The position numbers and the translations under genes were made by a program. A DNA stretch of 64,000 nucleotides from Spirochaetes bacterium ADurb.Bin215. GTDB taxonomy: Bacteria; Spirochaetota; Spirochaetia; Treponematales; Treponemataceae. Location: NCBI GenBank assembly GCA_002070025.1, contig MWCL01000002.1:1-64000 (forward strand), read 5' to 3'. Position 1 is the stretch's first letter; every line of letters starts with the position of its first letter. The notes under the pieces were generated by a model. The model was not told where the DNA came from, made no database searches, and was given only the letters and a program-made list of their open reading frames with translations. This document shows positions 41,632 to 51,025 of the stretch, piece by piece.

Positions 41632-42110
41632 TACTTTGGGTTGACGCCGATTCCTGCCCGGTCCCGGTACGGGACATGATCTGCAGGACCGGAAAACGTC
41701 TCGAGCTGACGGTTTGCTATGTCGCGAATCGCGATATCCCGCGGGATGCCGACACACCAGTGCGCATGGTTATCGCCGATACCACACCCGATGCCGCGGA
41801 TGACTACATTGTGGAGAATTCCGCACCCGGCGACCTGGTCATTACCCGGGACATACCGCTTGCGCGTCGGCTGGTGGACAATCAAATACGGGTGATTAAC
41901 GACCGCGGAACCGTGTATACGGATGAAAACATCCGAGAACGGTTGGCGATGAGAAATCTTATGCTGGAACTGTACACCAGTGGTCTCGCTCCGGAAAAAA
42001 CCGGTCAATTCGGGAAAAAAGAACTCAACAATTTCGCGAACGCGTTGGACCGGGAAATTACCCGCCTTCTCAGGCAGTCTCTTCCACGTCCGGGAAACGT
42101 TCCTGAATAG
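41628..42110 (+). CDS. YaiI/YqxD (UPF0178) family protein
   Basis: 160 residues. Family signatures: ILWVDADSCPVPVRDMICR at the start, VRMVIADTTPDAADDYIVEN, APGDLVITRDIPLARRLVDN and NDRGTVYTDENIRERLAMRN. The pattern of aspartates suggests a PIN/NYN-like nuclease fold, but activity is not established. Cytoplasmic. Start ATG overlaps the manA stop (ATGA). Its 3' end overlaps the convergent HD-GYP gene by 41 nt, an unusually long convergent overlap in which both proteins still look complete. Confidence 0.88.
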   Translation: MILWVDADSCPVPVRDMICRTGKRLELTVCYVANRDIPRDADTPVRMVIADTTPDAADDYIVENSAPGDLVITRDIPLARRLVDNQIRVINDRGTVYTDENIRERLAMRNLMLELYTSGLAPEKTGQFGKKELNNFANALDREITRLLRQSLPRPGNVPE

Positions 42111-43320
42111 CCTTTATGCTGGGCAATATTTCGAAGAAGGCATCGACTACACCCGGATCGAATTTCTTGCCACGCTGACTTTTGATCTCTTCCAGGACTT
42201 TGTCTTCCGCCCAGGGTTCCTTGTAAACACGCTTGCAGGACAAGGCGTCGTACACATCGGCAAGCGCGACGATTCTTCCGGAAATGGGTATTTCTTCGCC
42301 CTTCAGACCTTTGGTTTTGCCTTTTTTCTTTCCGTCGGAAGGAGCTCCGTTATCAACATTGACATTACCGGGATATCCTGTTCCGTCCCAGTTTTCATGA
42401 TGGGTAAGCGCGACTTCACGAGCGACTCGGTCAACCGGGGACTCAATTTCGTTAAAGAGCTTCGCGCCAAGCCAGGTGTGGCCCTGCATGATGAGGTACT
42501 CCTCTTCCGTAAATCGCGCGGGTTTTTTCAGAATAAGATCAGATATGGCAACCTTGCCCACATCATGGAGCATGGCGGCGATTTTCAGGGTATCGCGGAA
42601 CTTCTTGCTTTCGTTTTCATCTATCGAGTTGTTGAACGCCCAGCGGTCATAGATTTCCACCGCGTAACTTGACACACGATTGACATGGGGACCTGTTTCC
42701 TTGGGATCACGAAGCTCGGACATCCTGATCATGCGGAGAACCATGGAACGGGTTAAATGAGCATGTTCAAGCGCAACAGTCGCGTTGGACGCGAAATGGC
42801 TTATGTACAGTTCGTCGTCCTTGTCAAAAAACGTGACATTTCCGTCGTCATCCAGAGCATTCAGCACCTGAAGAACACCAAGAATCCGTCCGGCCGACGT
42901 ACGAAGCGGGATGGTCAGGTTGGACTTGGTGCGGTACCCCGATACGGCATCGCTTTGCCGTCCGAATTTGTAGGGTTTGTCCGGTGATATCTCGTATACA
43001 TCGTGTTCGTTCACCAGTGAATTGGTCAACGCACTGTAGCCGGCGATAGTCGTTTCATTTATTGGAAAGGAAAAATACGAATGAACAATTTTTTGTCCTG
43101 GAGGAAGCTGTTTTTGCAGGGTATCATTCTGGGCATAATGAATGGCCAGCCGGTCCCCGTCACGTACATAAATAGACCCGGCATCAGCCTGTACAACTTT
43201 TCGTGCTTCGGTAAGAATCTGCTCCATGAGAACATCAACGTCCTGAATCTTGTTGAGCAGTGTTTCTGTTTCGATTATTCCGGACAGGATCTCTTCTCTG
43301 GTTAGCTTTTTGTTCGACAT
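42070..43320 (-). CDS. GAF-HD-GYP cyclic-di-GMP phosphodiesterase
   Basis: 416 residues. An N-terminal GAF domain (~20-195) contains DAGSIYVRDGDRLAIHYAQN and NLTIPLRTSAGRILGVLQVL. The HD-GYP domain (~205-405) has MLHDVGKVAISDLIL, HTWLGAKLF, ALTHHENWDGTGYPG, RIVALADVYDALSCKR and RGKKFDPGVVDAF, so the metal ligands and the GYP signature are intact. A lysine/glycine-rich insert of ~20 residues (SDGKKKGKTKGLKG) follows GYP. It is expected to hydrolyse c-di-GMP to GMP in response to a GAF signal. Soluble. It is divergent from the PilZ protein at 43414 over a 93-bp region. Confidence 0.93.
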   Translation of the reverse strand: MSNKKLTREEILSGIIETETLLNKIQDVDVLMEQILTEARKVVQADAGSIYVRDGDRLAIHYAQNDTLQKQLPPGQKIVHSYFSFPINETTIAGYSALTNSLVNEHDVYEISPDKPYKFGRQSDAVSGYRTKSNLTIPLRTSAGRILGVLQVLNALDDDGNVTFFDKDDELYISHFASNATVALEHAHLTRSMVLRMIRMSELRDPKETGPHVNRVSSYAVEIYDRWAFNNSIDENESKKFRDTLKIAAMLHDVGKVAISDLILKKPARFTEEEYLIMQGHTWLGAKLFNEIESPVDRVAREVALTHHENWDGTGYPGNVNVDNGAPSDGKKKGKTKGLKGEEIPISGRIVALADVYDALSCKRVYKEPWAEDKVLEEIKSQRGKKFDPGVVDAFFEILPSIKAIQERFPDVEETA

Positions 43321-43376
43321 CGGGAACTACTCCTGTGTGCATCGGGTCTGGACCCCATTCTAGTATACTTTTTTTT

Positions 43377-43406
43377 TTGCGTCCAGTATGCTTGTCGTGA
43401 TATACT
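43377..43406 (+). promoter_or_regulatory. Promoter for the PilZ gene
   Basis: TTGCGT (43377-43382), 18-nt spacer, TATACT (43401-43406) preceded by TGA (extended -10). The ATG at 43414 lies 7 nt after the -10, at the predicted transcription start. Confidence 0.55.
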
Positions 43407-43413
43407 CTACACC

Positions 43414-44646
43414 ATGATACAGAATGTTTCACACATAGAAAAAGAATTTTTATTCAAATCCGTCGTACAGAATGAACATCCTGTCCGCTTCCATGGTGTA
43501 TCCACCGCAGGAACCGGGGTTATCCGGGACTACGGGCGCAATGCGCTCAGCGTTACACTGCTTGATACCATGGACAATACCTGTTTTTCCATTTGCGAGC
43601 GTATTATCGGATACTTTGACTGTCATGGTAAAACCTACGCATTCGAAACAACCGTTCGGGATGCCCGCGACCGGGATGTTCGGCTTGATTGTCCGAATCA
43701 GCTCATACGCAGTCTTCAGAGGAAATTTATCCGGGTAAAAAAACCCCGTGATATCCAGGTTCTTTTCCGCCTCGCAAATGAAGATATCAATCTCTCCTAC
43801 CCCGTCTGTCCCGAGTATATCAGTATCGACGAAATTGAACTTACTTCCAACTTTCGCGACAGAACACTTCCGGATGTTATAAACCGATTCAAGAAAGATG
43901 TGTCCCTGCGATCAAGTGAAAACACCATCATAATGTTCAGAACAAAAACACCGGCCCGGTTTGAAGAGAAACTGGTTAGCAAGACCGGCAAGGTGCTCTT
44001 CATTCCCTCGACCGCTTCTACGCTCCCCAAATCGGATCCCTATCCCGAGGGAAGAATCATTACCGAGGCAATCGAAGAAACATTCGAGGACCCCAATTAT
44101 TTCATTGAAGGATCACATTTTGAAAAGCTTTTACGAGATAAACAAAACCAGGGTATTTCCTCGGAGATCTGGTGTCCCATTGTCTACTATCAGTATGTAG
44201 TTGGCTACATTTACATAGCAAACAGGAACGGAGAATCATTCGATATCGGTATGGTCGACTATCTCTGGGATTTTTCCCGCATACTCGCCTGGTATCTGAA
44301 AGATACCGGCTATTTTTCCACGGAAGTCGAACAAAAACAGGTTCCGGGACATGAACCGAGAATTCTGGACATGAGTCCCGGCGGTATGCTGATGTCCCTG
44401 CCCCGCACGGAAATACGTACTCCGATCCGCGAAGGTTCCCTCTTTTCCGTAGAAATTCAAATGAAAAAACGTGATGCGCCCATTGTATGCTCCGCACGGG
44501 TTATCCGCCGTTTTGAAGAACCGGATGCCATTACCTATGGAACGAGCTTTGTCAATCTCTCGGCCCAGGATATGATGGGTTTATATGAAGTACTGTACCG
44601 GCGGCCGTATCAAAGCGGAGAAAACCTCGGATTCGAGAAAGCATAA
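43414..44646 (+). CDS. PilZ-type c-di-GMP effector with GAF-like insertion
   Basis: 410 residues. Residues ~1-95 resemble a YcgR N-terminal domain (SHIEKEFLFKS ... GKTYAFETTVRDARDR). RKFIRVKKP supplies the PilZ RxxxR arms (R103, R107). The second PilZ motif, DMSPGG, is not reached until residues 319-324, and is followed by typical PilZ strands to residue ~395. Between them lie ~210 residues ending in WCPIVYYQYVVGYIYIANRN and a helix, which look like a GAF domain. PilZ proteins bind c-di-GMP and act on motility or exopolysaccharide. No membrane segment. No Shine-Dalgarno precedes ATG 43414. Confidence 0.8.
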   Translation: MIQNVSHIEKEFLFKSVVQNEHPVRFHGVSTAGTGVIRDYGRNALSVTLLDTMDNTCFSICERIIGYFDCHGKTYAFETTVRDARDRDVRLDCPNQLIRSLQRKFIRVKKPRDIQVLFRLANEDINLSYPVCPEYISIDEIELTSNFRDRTLPDVINRFKKDVSLRSSENTIIMFRTKTPARFEEKLVSKTGKVLFIPSTASTLPKSDPYPEGRIITEAIEETFEDPNYFIEGSHFEKLLRDKQNQGISSEIWCPIVYYQYVVGYIYIANRNGESFDIGMVDYLWDFSRILAWYLKDTGYFSTEVEQKQVPGHEPRILDMSPGGMLMSLPRTEIRTPIREGSLFSVEIQMKKRDAPIVCSARVIRRFEEPDAITYGTSFVNLSAQDMMGLYEVLYRRPYQSGENLGFEKA

Positions 44647-45450
44647 CTATCGGTTTTTTTTCACCAGCGCAAAGTACAGGGGCCCGGAACCGGAAGAACT
44701 GTCCGGCATGATCATTGTTCCGAAGTCGGTTTTTTCCGGAACATGATGCGCCAGATCCGGATGGCTGTCCGCCTCCGGGAAAATGATGGACACGTCGGGA
44801 TATTTTTTTACCAGTTTTCGCACTACTCCGTCATTTTCTTCAGGAGACAACGCGCAGGTCGCATACACCAGATATCCGTCCGGTGCGAGAACGAGCCATG
44901 CGCCGGAAAGAAGTGCCCATTGTCTGAAAACCAGGTTCCGTATTCTGGCGGGCGACCAGGCGGCAAGATGTTGTTCCGATGCGAGCACATGCCGCTCGGA
45001 CGAACAGGGAACATCGAGCAGAATCCGGTCCCGGCAAAGGGTTTCAAACCGCGACCATCGGCTGCCGTCGTAACCGGTTATCCGTACCCGGGCCGCTGTT
45101 TCAGGCGGCAAATACCGCTCTACAACTGTTGCAAGACGCGCACGCCGCTCCCGGGAATACTCGTTCGCGGTAAGCTCGCCATCTGCATCCAGGGAACCGG
45201 CAAGAACGAGCGTTTTCCCGCCCGGTGCCGCGCAGAGATCAAGGACATTCTTGCCACCTGGAGGTAGTGCACGAGCGGCGGCGACACTGCCGGTGTCAAG
45301 ATAATACGGTTCAACAAGATGCTCCGCCCATCCGGTTTGCCGCGGATCGCCGAGAAGCGCCTGGCGAAGAGAGGGCCATCGGGAACCGAATATGTCCGAA
45401 TAGTAGAGTTCAAAGGCATCGCGACCCGTGGGTGCTTTTTTCCTGGCCAT
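44647..45450 (-). CDS. RNA m5C methyltransferase, NOP2/Sun (RsmB/RsmF) family
   Basis: 267 residues from ATG 45450, which overlaps the upstream stop (TAATG); a longer in-frame start to 45477 is unlikely. SAM-binding VLDLCAAPGGKTLVLAG, the catalytic motif ILLDVPCSSERHVLAS with its cysteine, and the second cysteine region GYLVYATCALSPEEND are intact. It lacks the N-terminal NusB-like or C-terminal PUA extensions of RsmB and RsmF, so its rRNA or tRNA target is unknown. It abuts the convergent PilZ gene with no intergenic base. Confidence 0.9.
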   Translation of the reverse strand: MARKKAPTGRDAFELYYSDIFGSRWPSLRQALLGDPRQTGWAEHLVEPYYLDTGSVAAARALPPGGKNVLDLCAAPGGKTLVLAGSLDADGELTANEYSRERRARLATVVERYLPPETAARVRITGYDGSRWSRFETLCRDRILLDVPCSSERHVLASEQHLAAWSPARIRNLVFRQWALLSGAWLVLAPDGYLVYATCALSPEENDGVVRKLVKKYPDVSIIFPEADSHPDLAHHVPEKTDFGTMIMPDSSSGSGPLYFALVKKNR

Positions 45451-46148
45451 TACCGGTCTCCGGGAAAGGCGGACCACAGGGCATCGGGAGCTTCAACCGG
45501 AACGGTTACGGTAACAACATCTCCGGTAACCGGATGCGCGAATTGAATTCTGCTTGCATGGAGACGAATGCCTCCGTTCCGCTCACTGCGACGCGCGCCG
45601 TATTTGAGATCTCCCTTGATCGGCATTCCCGCCGCCGCCAGTTGGGCCCGTATCTGATGCGTTCGTCCGGTTTCCGGATATACATGAAGACACGCATACC
45701 GGTCGGTCATTCCGGCGGTTTCCCAGGTGAGAACCGCACGCTTGAAACCGTTCTTTTGCTTGCCATCCGGGCTCACGACGGATTTTTGTTTTTTACGGTT
45801 AAAGAGCAAATAGTGCTCGAGCCGACCTCCCGAAGTTAACCGTGCGGGATCACGGATCTCCACGATCGCGTCGTAGCGCTTCTTGACAGTCCCGTGAGCA
45901 AATTGTTGTGCAAGGTTCGCCGCGGAATCCGGGTTACAGGCCAAAAGAACGCACCCGCTTACCGGACGGTCTATCCGGTGCACCGCCTCAAGAAACGGCA
46001 GCGTCATTTCCAGTTTTTTTTCAAGAAGCGGTTTCACTGCATCTACAACCGAGTGTTCGCAGCCGCTTTCGCACACTTCGCCAATTCTCTTGGTTACCAC
46101 GGCGAACTCGTTGGTAACCAGTACTATGCGCGTATCGGTATCACTCAT
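45450..46148 (-). CDS. RluA-family pseudouridine synthase
   Basis: 232 residues from ATG 46148, which overlaps the nagZ stop as ATGAGTGA. The active-site motif is HRIDRPVSGCVLLACN (catalytic aspartate in RID), with KRYDAIVE and GRTHQIRAQLAAAGMPIKGD downstream. There is no S4 RNA-binding domain, as in RluA/TruC-type enzymes. It isomerises uridine in rRNA or tRNA; the site cannot be read from sequence. Forms an operon with the m5C methyltransferase. Confidence 0.92.
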   Translation of the reverse strand: MSDTDTRIVLVTNEFAVVTKRIGEVCESGCEHSVVDAVKPLLEKKLEMTLPFLEAVHRIDRPVSGCVLLACNPDSAANLAQQFAHGTVKKRYDAIVEIRDPARLTSGGRLEHYLLFNRKKQKSVVSPDGKQKNGFKRAVLTWETAGMTDRYACLHVYPETGRTHQIRAQLAAAGMPIKGDLKYGARRSERNGGIRLHASRIQFAHPVTGDVVTVTVPVEAPDALWSAFPGDR

Positions 46149-47418
46149 ACACATTCTCCAGAACTGCCGTGCTTTTTCGTACAGCATCGGCAAAAGTGTT
46201 ATTGTCAAAGGAAGTAACAACGGTTGATCCTGATTGTCCCGCCCGGGAACGGGCATGGGTTTGACGTGCCGACAAAACGACACCCGATTCAAGTTTGAGT
46301 CTCATGATTGTTGTTACCGCATTTTCAAGCCGACGGGCAAAGTCGGGATATTGTTCAGCTTCGTCGGCTATATCGGCAACAATCCGGTCGATATCGGTAT
46401 CAGAAGTCATGATCATGTCACAGCCTGAGCGAAGCGCCCGGACGGCTTTTTCGGATGATGATCCGGCACCCTCTACAAGGGCATCCATTGAAATGTCATC
46501 AGTGAGTACCAGACCGGAGAACGAGTCTGTTTGGCGGAGCAATCCGGATACACCGGTCGATGAAAGACAAAACGGATTTTCGGTATCTATGGACGGTACC
46601 CGTACATGGGAAAGAAGTACGGCAGGTGCGCCCATGGTGAATGCGTGACGGAATACGGGCAGATAGGTGGTTTCAAGAGTCTCCCGCGTAACTGCAAGAG
46701 TGCTGATGCCATCATGCGGGTCGGTTCCTGAATTGCCGGGGTAGTGTTTTACTACCGGGAGCACACCCGCAGTCCGGTATCCCCGGACTGCGGCCGAGAC
46801 ATAGCGGGATACGATTGCGAAATCACTACCATAGGACCGTGATGATAAAAAAGACGTATTATCTCCGGTCAGAATTTCCGCGACCGGGGCAAGATTCATG
46901 GTAATACCGAGCGCACGGAGCTGTCGTCCGTTCTGATAATACAACTCTTCCGCTTCTTCAGGCGCAAGTGTGTTCGCGACCCTGCCGGCAGAAGGCAGCG
47001 GGCCGGTAATTCCCCTGAGCCGGTTCACCATTCCCCCCTCATGGTCAATCGCGATAAAGGGCGGTACCAGTCCGCCCATTGTTTGAAAAGCCCGATAACA
47101 GGAGACTATATAGGTATGAATTTTCTCGGGAGTATCAGCGATATTGTAACCGAAAAGAAGCACGGCTCCGGGTACGATGCCGTCAAAATGCCGCCAGAGA
47201 TGATCAGGAAAGGTCGTAGTACCGTCAATGCCCGTCATGAGCACCTGGGACGCCTGTTCACGTATGGAAAGAGTTTTTGCAAGTGCTTCTGCTTCACCCT
47301 GAAGCCACTGTTCACGGGTCAGGGTTTCAGGAGGAACCGGCGATGGTAAAACCGGCTCCCGTGAACAGCAGGCAAGCACCATGAGAAAAAGAAGTGTCAA
47401 ACAAGGCAATGGCTTCAT
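46141..47418 (-). CDS. nagZ: Beta-N-acetylhexosaminidase, GH3 (NagZ-like) lipoprotein
   Basis: 425 residues with a lipoprotein signal (LPCLTLLFLMVLACCSREP). GH3 motifs: FIAIDHEGGMVNRLRG, the KHYPGNSGTDPHDGIS loop and FSGLVLTDDISMDALV. The D-H of the loop, which supplies the NagZ general acid/base histidine, is present, but the usual HFPGHG reads HYPGNS. It removes GlcNAc from peptidoglycan fragments. As a predicted lipoprotein it acts in the periplasm, unlike cytoplasmic E. coli NagZ and like some Gram-positive enzymes. The gene is first of a three-gene leftward unit. Confidence 0.87.
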   Translation of the reverse strand: MKPLPCLTLLFLMVLACCSREPVLPSPVPPETLTREQWLQGEAEALAKTLSIREQASQVLMTGIDGTTTFPDHLWRHFDGIVPGAVLLFGYNIADTPEKIHTYIVSCYRAFQTMGGLVPPFIAIDHEGGMVNRLRGITGPLPSAGRVANTLAPEEAEELYYQNGRQLRALGITMNLAPVAEILTGDNTSFLSSRSYGSDFAIVSRYVSAAVRGYRTAGVLPVVKHYPGNSGTDPHDGISTLAVTRETLETTYLPVFRHAFTMGAPAVLLSHVRVPSIDTENPFCLSSTGVSGLLRQTDSFSGLVLTDDISMDALVEGAGSSSEKAVRALRSGCDMIMTSDTDIDRIVADIADEAEQYPDFARRLENAVTTIMRLKLESGVVLSARQTHARSRAGQSGSTVVTSFDNNTFADAVRKSTAVLENVYE

Positions 47419-47442
47419 GTGCAGACACGCGTCCTTTGTTTG

Positions 47443-47505
47443 AAAAAAAAGGCCGCCCGTTCGATCTGGTCACCTGAAAGTGCGAACATTCAGGTGATCA
47501 GGCCG
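47443..47505 (-). terminator. Probable terminator after oadB
   Basis: Minus strand hairpin CTGATCACCTGAA / 10-nt loop / TTCAGGTGACCAG (one mismatch), then 15 nt including CGAACGGGCGGCC, then eight Ts. The T run is not adjacent to the main stem. An outer GGCC/GGCC pairing, or pairing of GTTCG in the loop with CGAAC, could complete it. Confidence 0.5.
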
Positions 47506-47547
47506 CCGGACAGCCTTGTCGGTTGTTAACCGGGAGGTAACCCCGTA

Positions 47548-48960
47548 TTAGTGCGCGACCTGTGCAAGCACCTTTGCGGCAGCTTCAGCGTAGGTCGAGA
47601 TGAACACACCGGCCGCTATGGCGGTACCGATAACACCGGCAACGTTCGGACCCATGGCATGCATGAGGAGGAAGTTGCCCGGGTCATACTCGAGACCGAC
47701 CTTGTTTGACACACGGGCGGCCATGGGTACCGCGGATACACCGGCAGAGCCTATGAGCGGATTGATCTTTTCCTTGAGGAAGAGGTTCATGAACTTGGCC
47801 ATGAGCACACCACCCGCAGTTGCAACACAGAATGCAACCAGACCGAGAATGATAATTCCAACCGCGTTGGGATTCATGATCTTTTCCGGGGTCATCTGCG
47901 AACCGACACCGAGGGAAAGAAGAATTGATACGATGTTGAGAAGTTCATTCTCCATGGTCTTCGCTATGCGGTCCACCGTTCCGAGCTGCTTGACGAAGTT
48001 TCCGAACGCGAGCATACCGATGAGCGGCGCTGCGGGAGGAATGAGCAGAACACTGAGTACAAGCAGCGAAATGGGGAAGAGAATCTTTTCCGCACGGGAT
48101 ACGTGGCGGAGCTGTTTCATCTTGAACATTCGCTCCTTCTTCGTGGTAAGCGCCTTCATGATGGGCGGCTGGATCATGGGAACCAGGGCCATATACGAGT
48201 ACGCCGCTACCGCGATAACCGCCATCATGTGGGGAGCGAGCTTTCCGGCAAGATAGATTGAGGTGGGACCGTCAGCGCCACCGATGATGGCGATGGCGGA
48301 AGCCTCAAACATGTTGTAGCTGATCCCGGGTGCGAGGTTGAGCACAGCCACACCGAAGAGGGTGGCGAACACACCGAGCTGCGCGGCGCCGCCGAGAAGG
48401 GCCGTCTTGGGATTCGCGATGAGCGGACCGAAGTCGGTCATGGCACCGATACCCATGAAGATGAGCATGGGGAAGAACTCGTTCCCGACACCGGCGTCGT
48501 AGATGATCCTGAGCATACCGGAATGTTCGTTGTACATGCCCGCTCCGGGAATGTTGACGAACACGGTTCCGAATCCGATCGGAATGAGAAGCAGCGGCTC
48601 AAAGCCCTTCGCGGCACCCAGATAGATGATCAGGAATCCGATTGCCATCATGACCAGGCGCTGCCAGCCGGGAACCGTTGTTGTGACTGCGGGATCGATA
48701 AGGTCCGGAACTTCTTCCGATCCATTAACAATGGCATTCACACCGGTATTTTCAACCGTGTTTCCCAGAAATTCACCAATGGATACATTCGGGATATTCT
48801 CCGACCCCGGAATCTCCACATCAAGATTGAAGATTGACGGATGCGGGGCGTCCGAATCGGACGCGAACACGGTGCCAGCCAGGGAATAGACCAGGGCAAT
48901 CGCGAGAATTGCGACCGTGATGTTCAGTATCCGTCTTTTTGACGTATTGTTGCCTAACAT
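47548..48960 (-). CDS. oadB: Na+-translocating decarboxylase beta subunit
   Basis: 470 residues. The conserved core begins near residue 98 ([20 protein letters not shown]) and includes [60 protein letters not shown] and [20 protein letters not shown], where the Na+-site aspartate and asparagines lie. It decarboxylates carboxybiotin and pumps Na+ outward. Ahead of the core is an extra N-terminal hydrophobic segment ([20 protein letters not shown], possibly a signal anchor) and ~65 extracytoplasmic residues not found in Klebsiella OadB. Last gene of the oadGAB operon. Confidence 0.95.
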   Translation of the reverse strand: MLGNNTSKRRILNITVAILAIALVYSLAGTVFASDSDAPHPSIFNLDVEIPGSENIPNVSIGEFLGNTVENTGVNAIVNGSEEVPDLIDPAVTTTVPGWQRLVMMAIGFLIIYLGAAKGFEPLLLIPIGFGTVFVNIPGAGMYNEHSGMLRIIYDAGVGNEFFPMLIFMGIGAMTDFGPLIANPKTALLGGAAQLGVFATLFGVAVLNLAPGISYNMFEASAIAIIGGADGPTSIYLAGKLAPHMMAVIAVAAYSYMALVPMIQPPIMKALTTKKERMFKMKQLRHVSRAEKILFPISLLVLSVLLIPPAAPLIGMLAFGNFVKQLGTVDRIAKTMENELLNIVSILLSLGVGSQMTPEKIMNPNAVGIIILGLVAFCVATAGGVLMAKFMNLFLKEKINPLIGSAGVSAVPMAARVSNKVGLEYDPGNFLLMHAMGPNVAGVIGTAIAAGVFISTYAEAAAKVLAQVAH

Positions 48961-48971
48961 GTATACCCGCC

Positions 48972-51014
48972 TTATTTGATTTCCGCGAGGGTTTGGCCTG
49001 CGGAAATTTGCGTTCCGGTAGCTGCGAGGAAATGGACGGTACCAGCGGCCGTCGCCTTGATTTCCAGTTCCATCTTCATAGATTCGATAATGATTACCGT
49101 CTGACCGACAGACACGGAGCTTCCCTCGGAAACAACGTGCTTGAGCAGGGTTCCGGCAACCGGAGCGGGAATTCCCACTCCACCTGATGCGGCCGCAGCG
49201 GGCGCAGCACTTGCTGCGGGTGCCGGAGCTGCTACAGGAGCAGCAGGGGCGCCCGAACCGATGACGGCAAGTTCCTGACCCGCGGTGATCGCGGTTCCGG
49301 GCTGTACCTTGAAGTGCACAGGACCGTCGGCGGTTGCCTTGACCTCAAGTTCCATCTTCATGGATTCAACCATGATGATGGTCTGACCGGACTTGACGTC
49401 CGCTCCGTCGGCAACGACATGCTTGAGCAGGGTGCCCGCAACGGGAGCGGCAATGGTCGCGCCGCCGGAAGTCGCGGGGGCTGCGGCGGAGGCTGAACCG
49501 GCTGCCTTGAACGCAACGTTGTAGGCGGCTCCGTTAACATTGACACTCATGGTGTCACCGGCAGGACCGGAGACAACATTGTAGTCGGTACCATTGACGT
49601 TGATCACATAGGATCCGCCGTTTGAGGAAGCAGCGGCAGATTCGGTTTCCGCTTCGAAGCTTACCGGGCCCTTTGCACGTTCCTTGAAGAACTTGGGCGC
49701 TACCTTGGGGAACATTGCGTAGGTAAGGACATCTTCAACCGAGTCGCCGGCGCCGTTCTGGCGGGCTTCTTCGGCCATCTTGTCGAATTCGTTGGTAATG
49801 AGGTCGGCCGGGCGCTGGGAAATAACCGCGTCCATCTTGCTTTCCGCGAGCGCTTTTTTGACGAGCTCGGGGTTGCAGGCGGCCGGAGTCTGTCCGTACT
49901 TGCCGGTGAGCAGGTCACGGGTTTCTCCGGTGAGCTTGTTGTAGCGTCCGAACAGAACGTTGAATACTGCCTGGGTTCCGACGATCTGGCTGGTCGGGGT
50001 TACGAGCGGGATATATCCGCAGTCCTTCTGGACAATCGGAATTTCCTTGAGAACTTCGTCAATCTTGTCCGCGGCGCCCTGTTCCTTGAGCTGTCCTTCC
50101 AGGTTGGAAAGCATGCCTCCGGGAACCTGTGAAACGAGAATACGGGTATCCGCGCCGAGGAACTTGGATTCGAACTTGGCGTACTTCTTGCGAACTTCGC
50201 GGAAATAGGCAGCGATTTCGAGAAGAGCCTTGATATCGAGACCGGTATCGAATTCGGTTCCCTTCAGGATCTCTACGATGGTTTCGGTCGGGCTGTGGGA
50301 CGTACCCATGGACATTGAAGAAATAACGGTGTCGAGGGTATCGGCACCGGCTTCAGCGGCCTTGGTGAGGGTCGCGACCGACATGCCGGTGGTTGAGTGC
50401 GAGTGCACCTGTACGGGAATGTCGACCTTGCTCTTGATGGCTTTTACAAGCTCGTAGGCGTCGAAGGGCTTGAGGAGTCCGGCCATATCCTTGATACAGA
50501 TGGAATCCGCACCGAAGTCGAGGTACGCTTTCGCGAGCTCGGCATATTTTTCGTTGGTATGGTACGGCGTAGTCGCGAAAGAAATCGCCATCTGGACGTG
50601 TTTGCCGGTTTTCTTGGCGGCCTCTGCGGCGCGCTTGAGGTTCCGGGGATCGTTGAGCGCATCGAAGATGCGGAACACACCGACACCGTTTTTGGCTGCG
50701 GCTTCAACAAACTTGTCGACAACGTCGTCGGCATAGTGGCGGTAGCCAAGCAGGTTCTGTCCACGGAGGAGCATCATGATCGGAGTATTGGGGAGCTCCT
50801 TCTTGAGGGTGCGGAGGCGGTCCCACGGATCTTCGTTCAGGAAGCGGATACAGGAGTCGAAGGTCGCTCCGCCCCAGGCTTCGAGGCTACGATAGCCGAT
50901 TTTATCGAGCATGGAACATGCGGGAAGCATGTCCTTGGTAGTCATACGGGTTGCTTGAAGGGACTGATGCGCGTCGCGGAGGACGAGATCAGATATGGAT
51001 ACTTTCCTGGCCAT
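48972..51014 (-). CDS. oadA: Oxaloacetate decarboxylase alpha subunit with two biotinyl domains
   Basis: 680 residues. The HMGL-like carboxyltransferase domain (~5-270) has [32 protein letters not shown] with the reactive lysine, and VHSHSTTGM metal ligands. The PYC_OADA domain follows (~285-465). After an alanine-rich region with a domain of beta strands come two biotinyl domains, each with ESMKME: biotin lysines K553 and K647, joined by an Ala/Pro linker of ~25 residues. OadA normally has one. It transfers the carboxyl of oxaloacetate to biotin, and OadB then releases CO2 coupled to Na+ export. Confidence 0.95.
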   Translation of the reverse strand: MARKVSISDLVLRDAHQSLQATRMTTKDMLPACSMLDKIGYRSLEAWGGATFDSCIRFLNEDPWDRLRTLKKELPNTPIMMLLRGQNLLGYRHYADDVVDKFVEAAAKNGVGVFRIFDALNDPRNLKRAAEAAKKTGKHVQMAISFATTPYHTNEKYAELAKAYLDFGADSICIKDMAGLLKPFDAYELVKAIKSKVDIPVQVHSHSTTGMSVATLTKAAEAGADTLDTVISSMSMGTSHSPTETIVEILKGTEFDTGLDIKALLEIAAYFREVRKKYAKFESKFLGADTRILVSQVPGGMLSNLEGQLKEQGAADKIDEVLKEIPIVQKDCGYIPLVTPTSQIVGTQAVFNVLFGRYNKLTGETRDLLTGKYGQTPAACNPELVKKALAESKMDAVISQRPADLITNEFDKMAEEARQNGAGDSVEDVLTYAMFPKVAPKFFKERAKGPVSFEAETESAAASSNGGSYVINVNGTDYNVVSGPAGDTMSVNVNGAAYNVAFKAAGSASAAAPATSGGATIAAPVAGTLLKHVVADGADVKSGQTIIMVESMKMELEVKATADGPVHFKVQPGTAITAGQELAVIGSGAPAAPVAAPAPAASAAPAAAASGGVGIPAPVAGTLLKHVVSEGSSVSVGQTVIIIESMKMELEIKATAAGTVHFLAATGTQISAGQTLAEIK

Positions 51015-51025
51015 GAATGGTCTCC

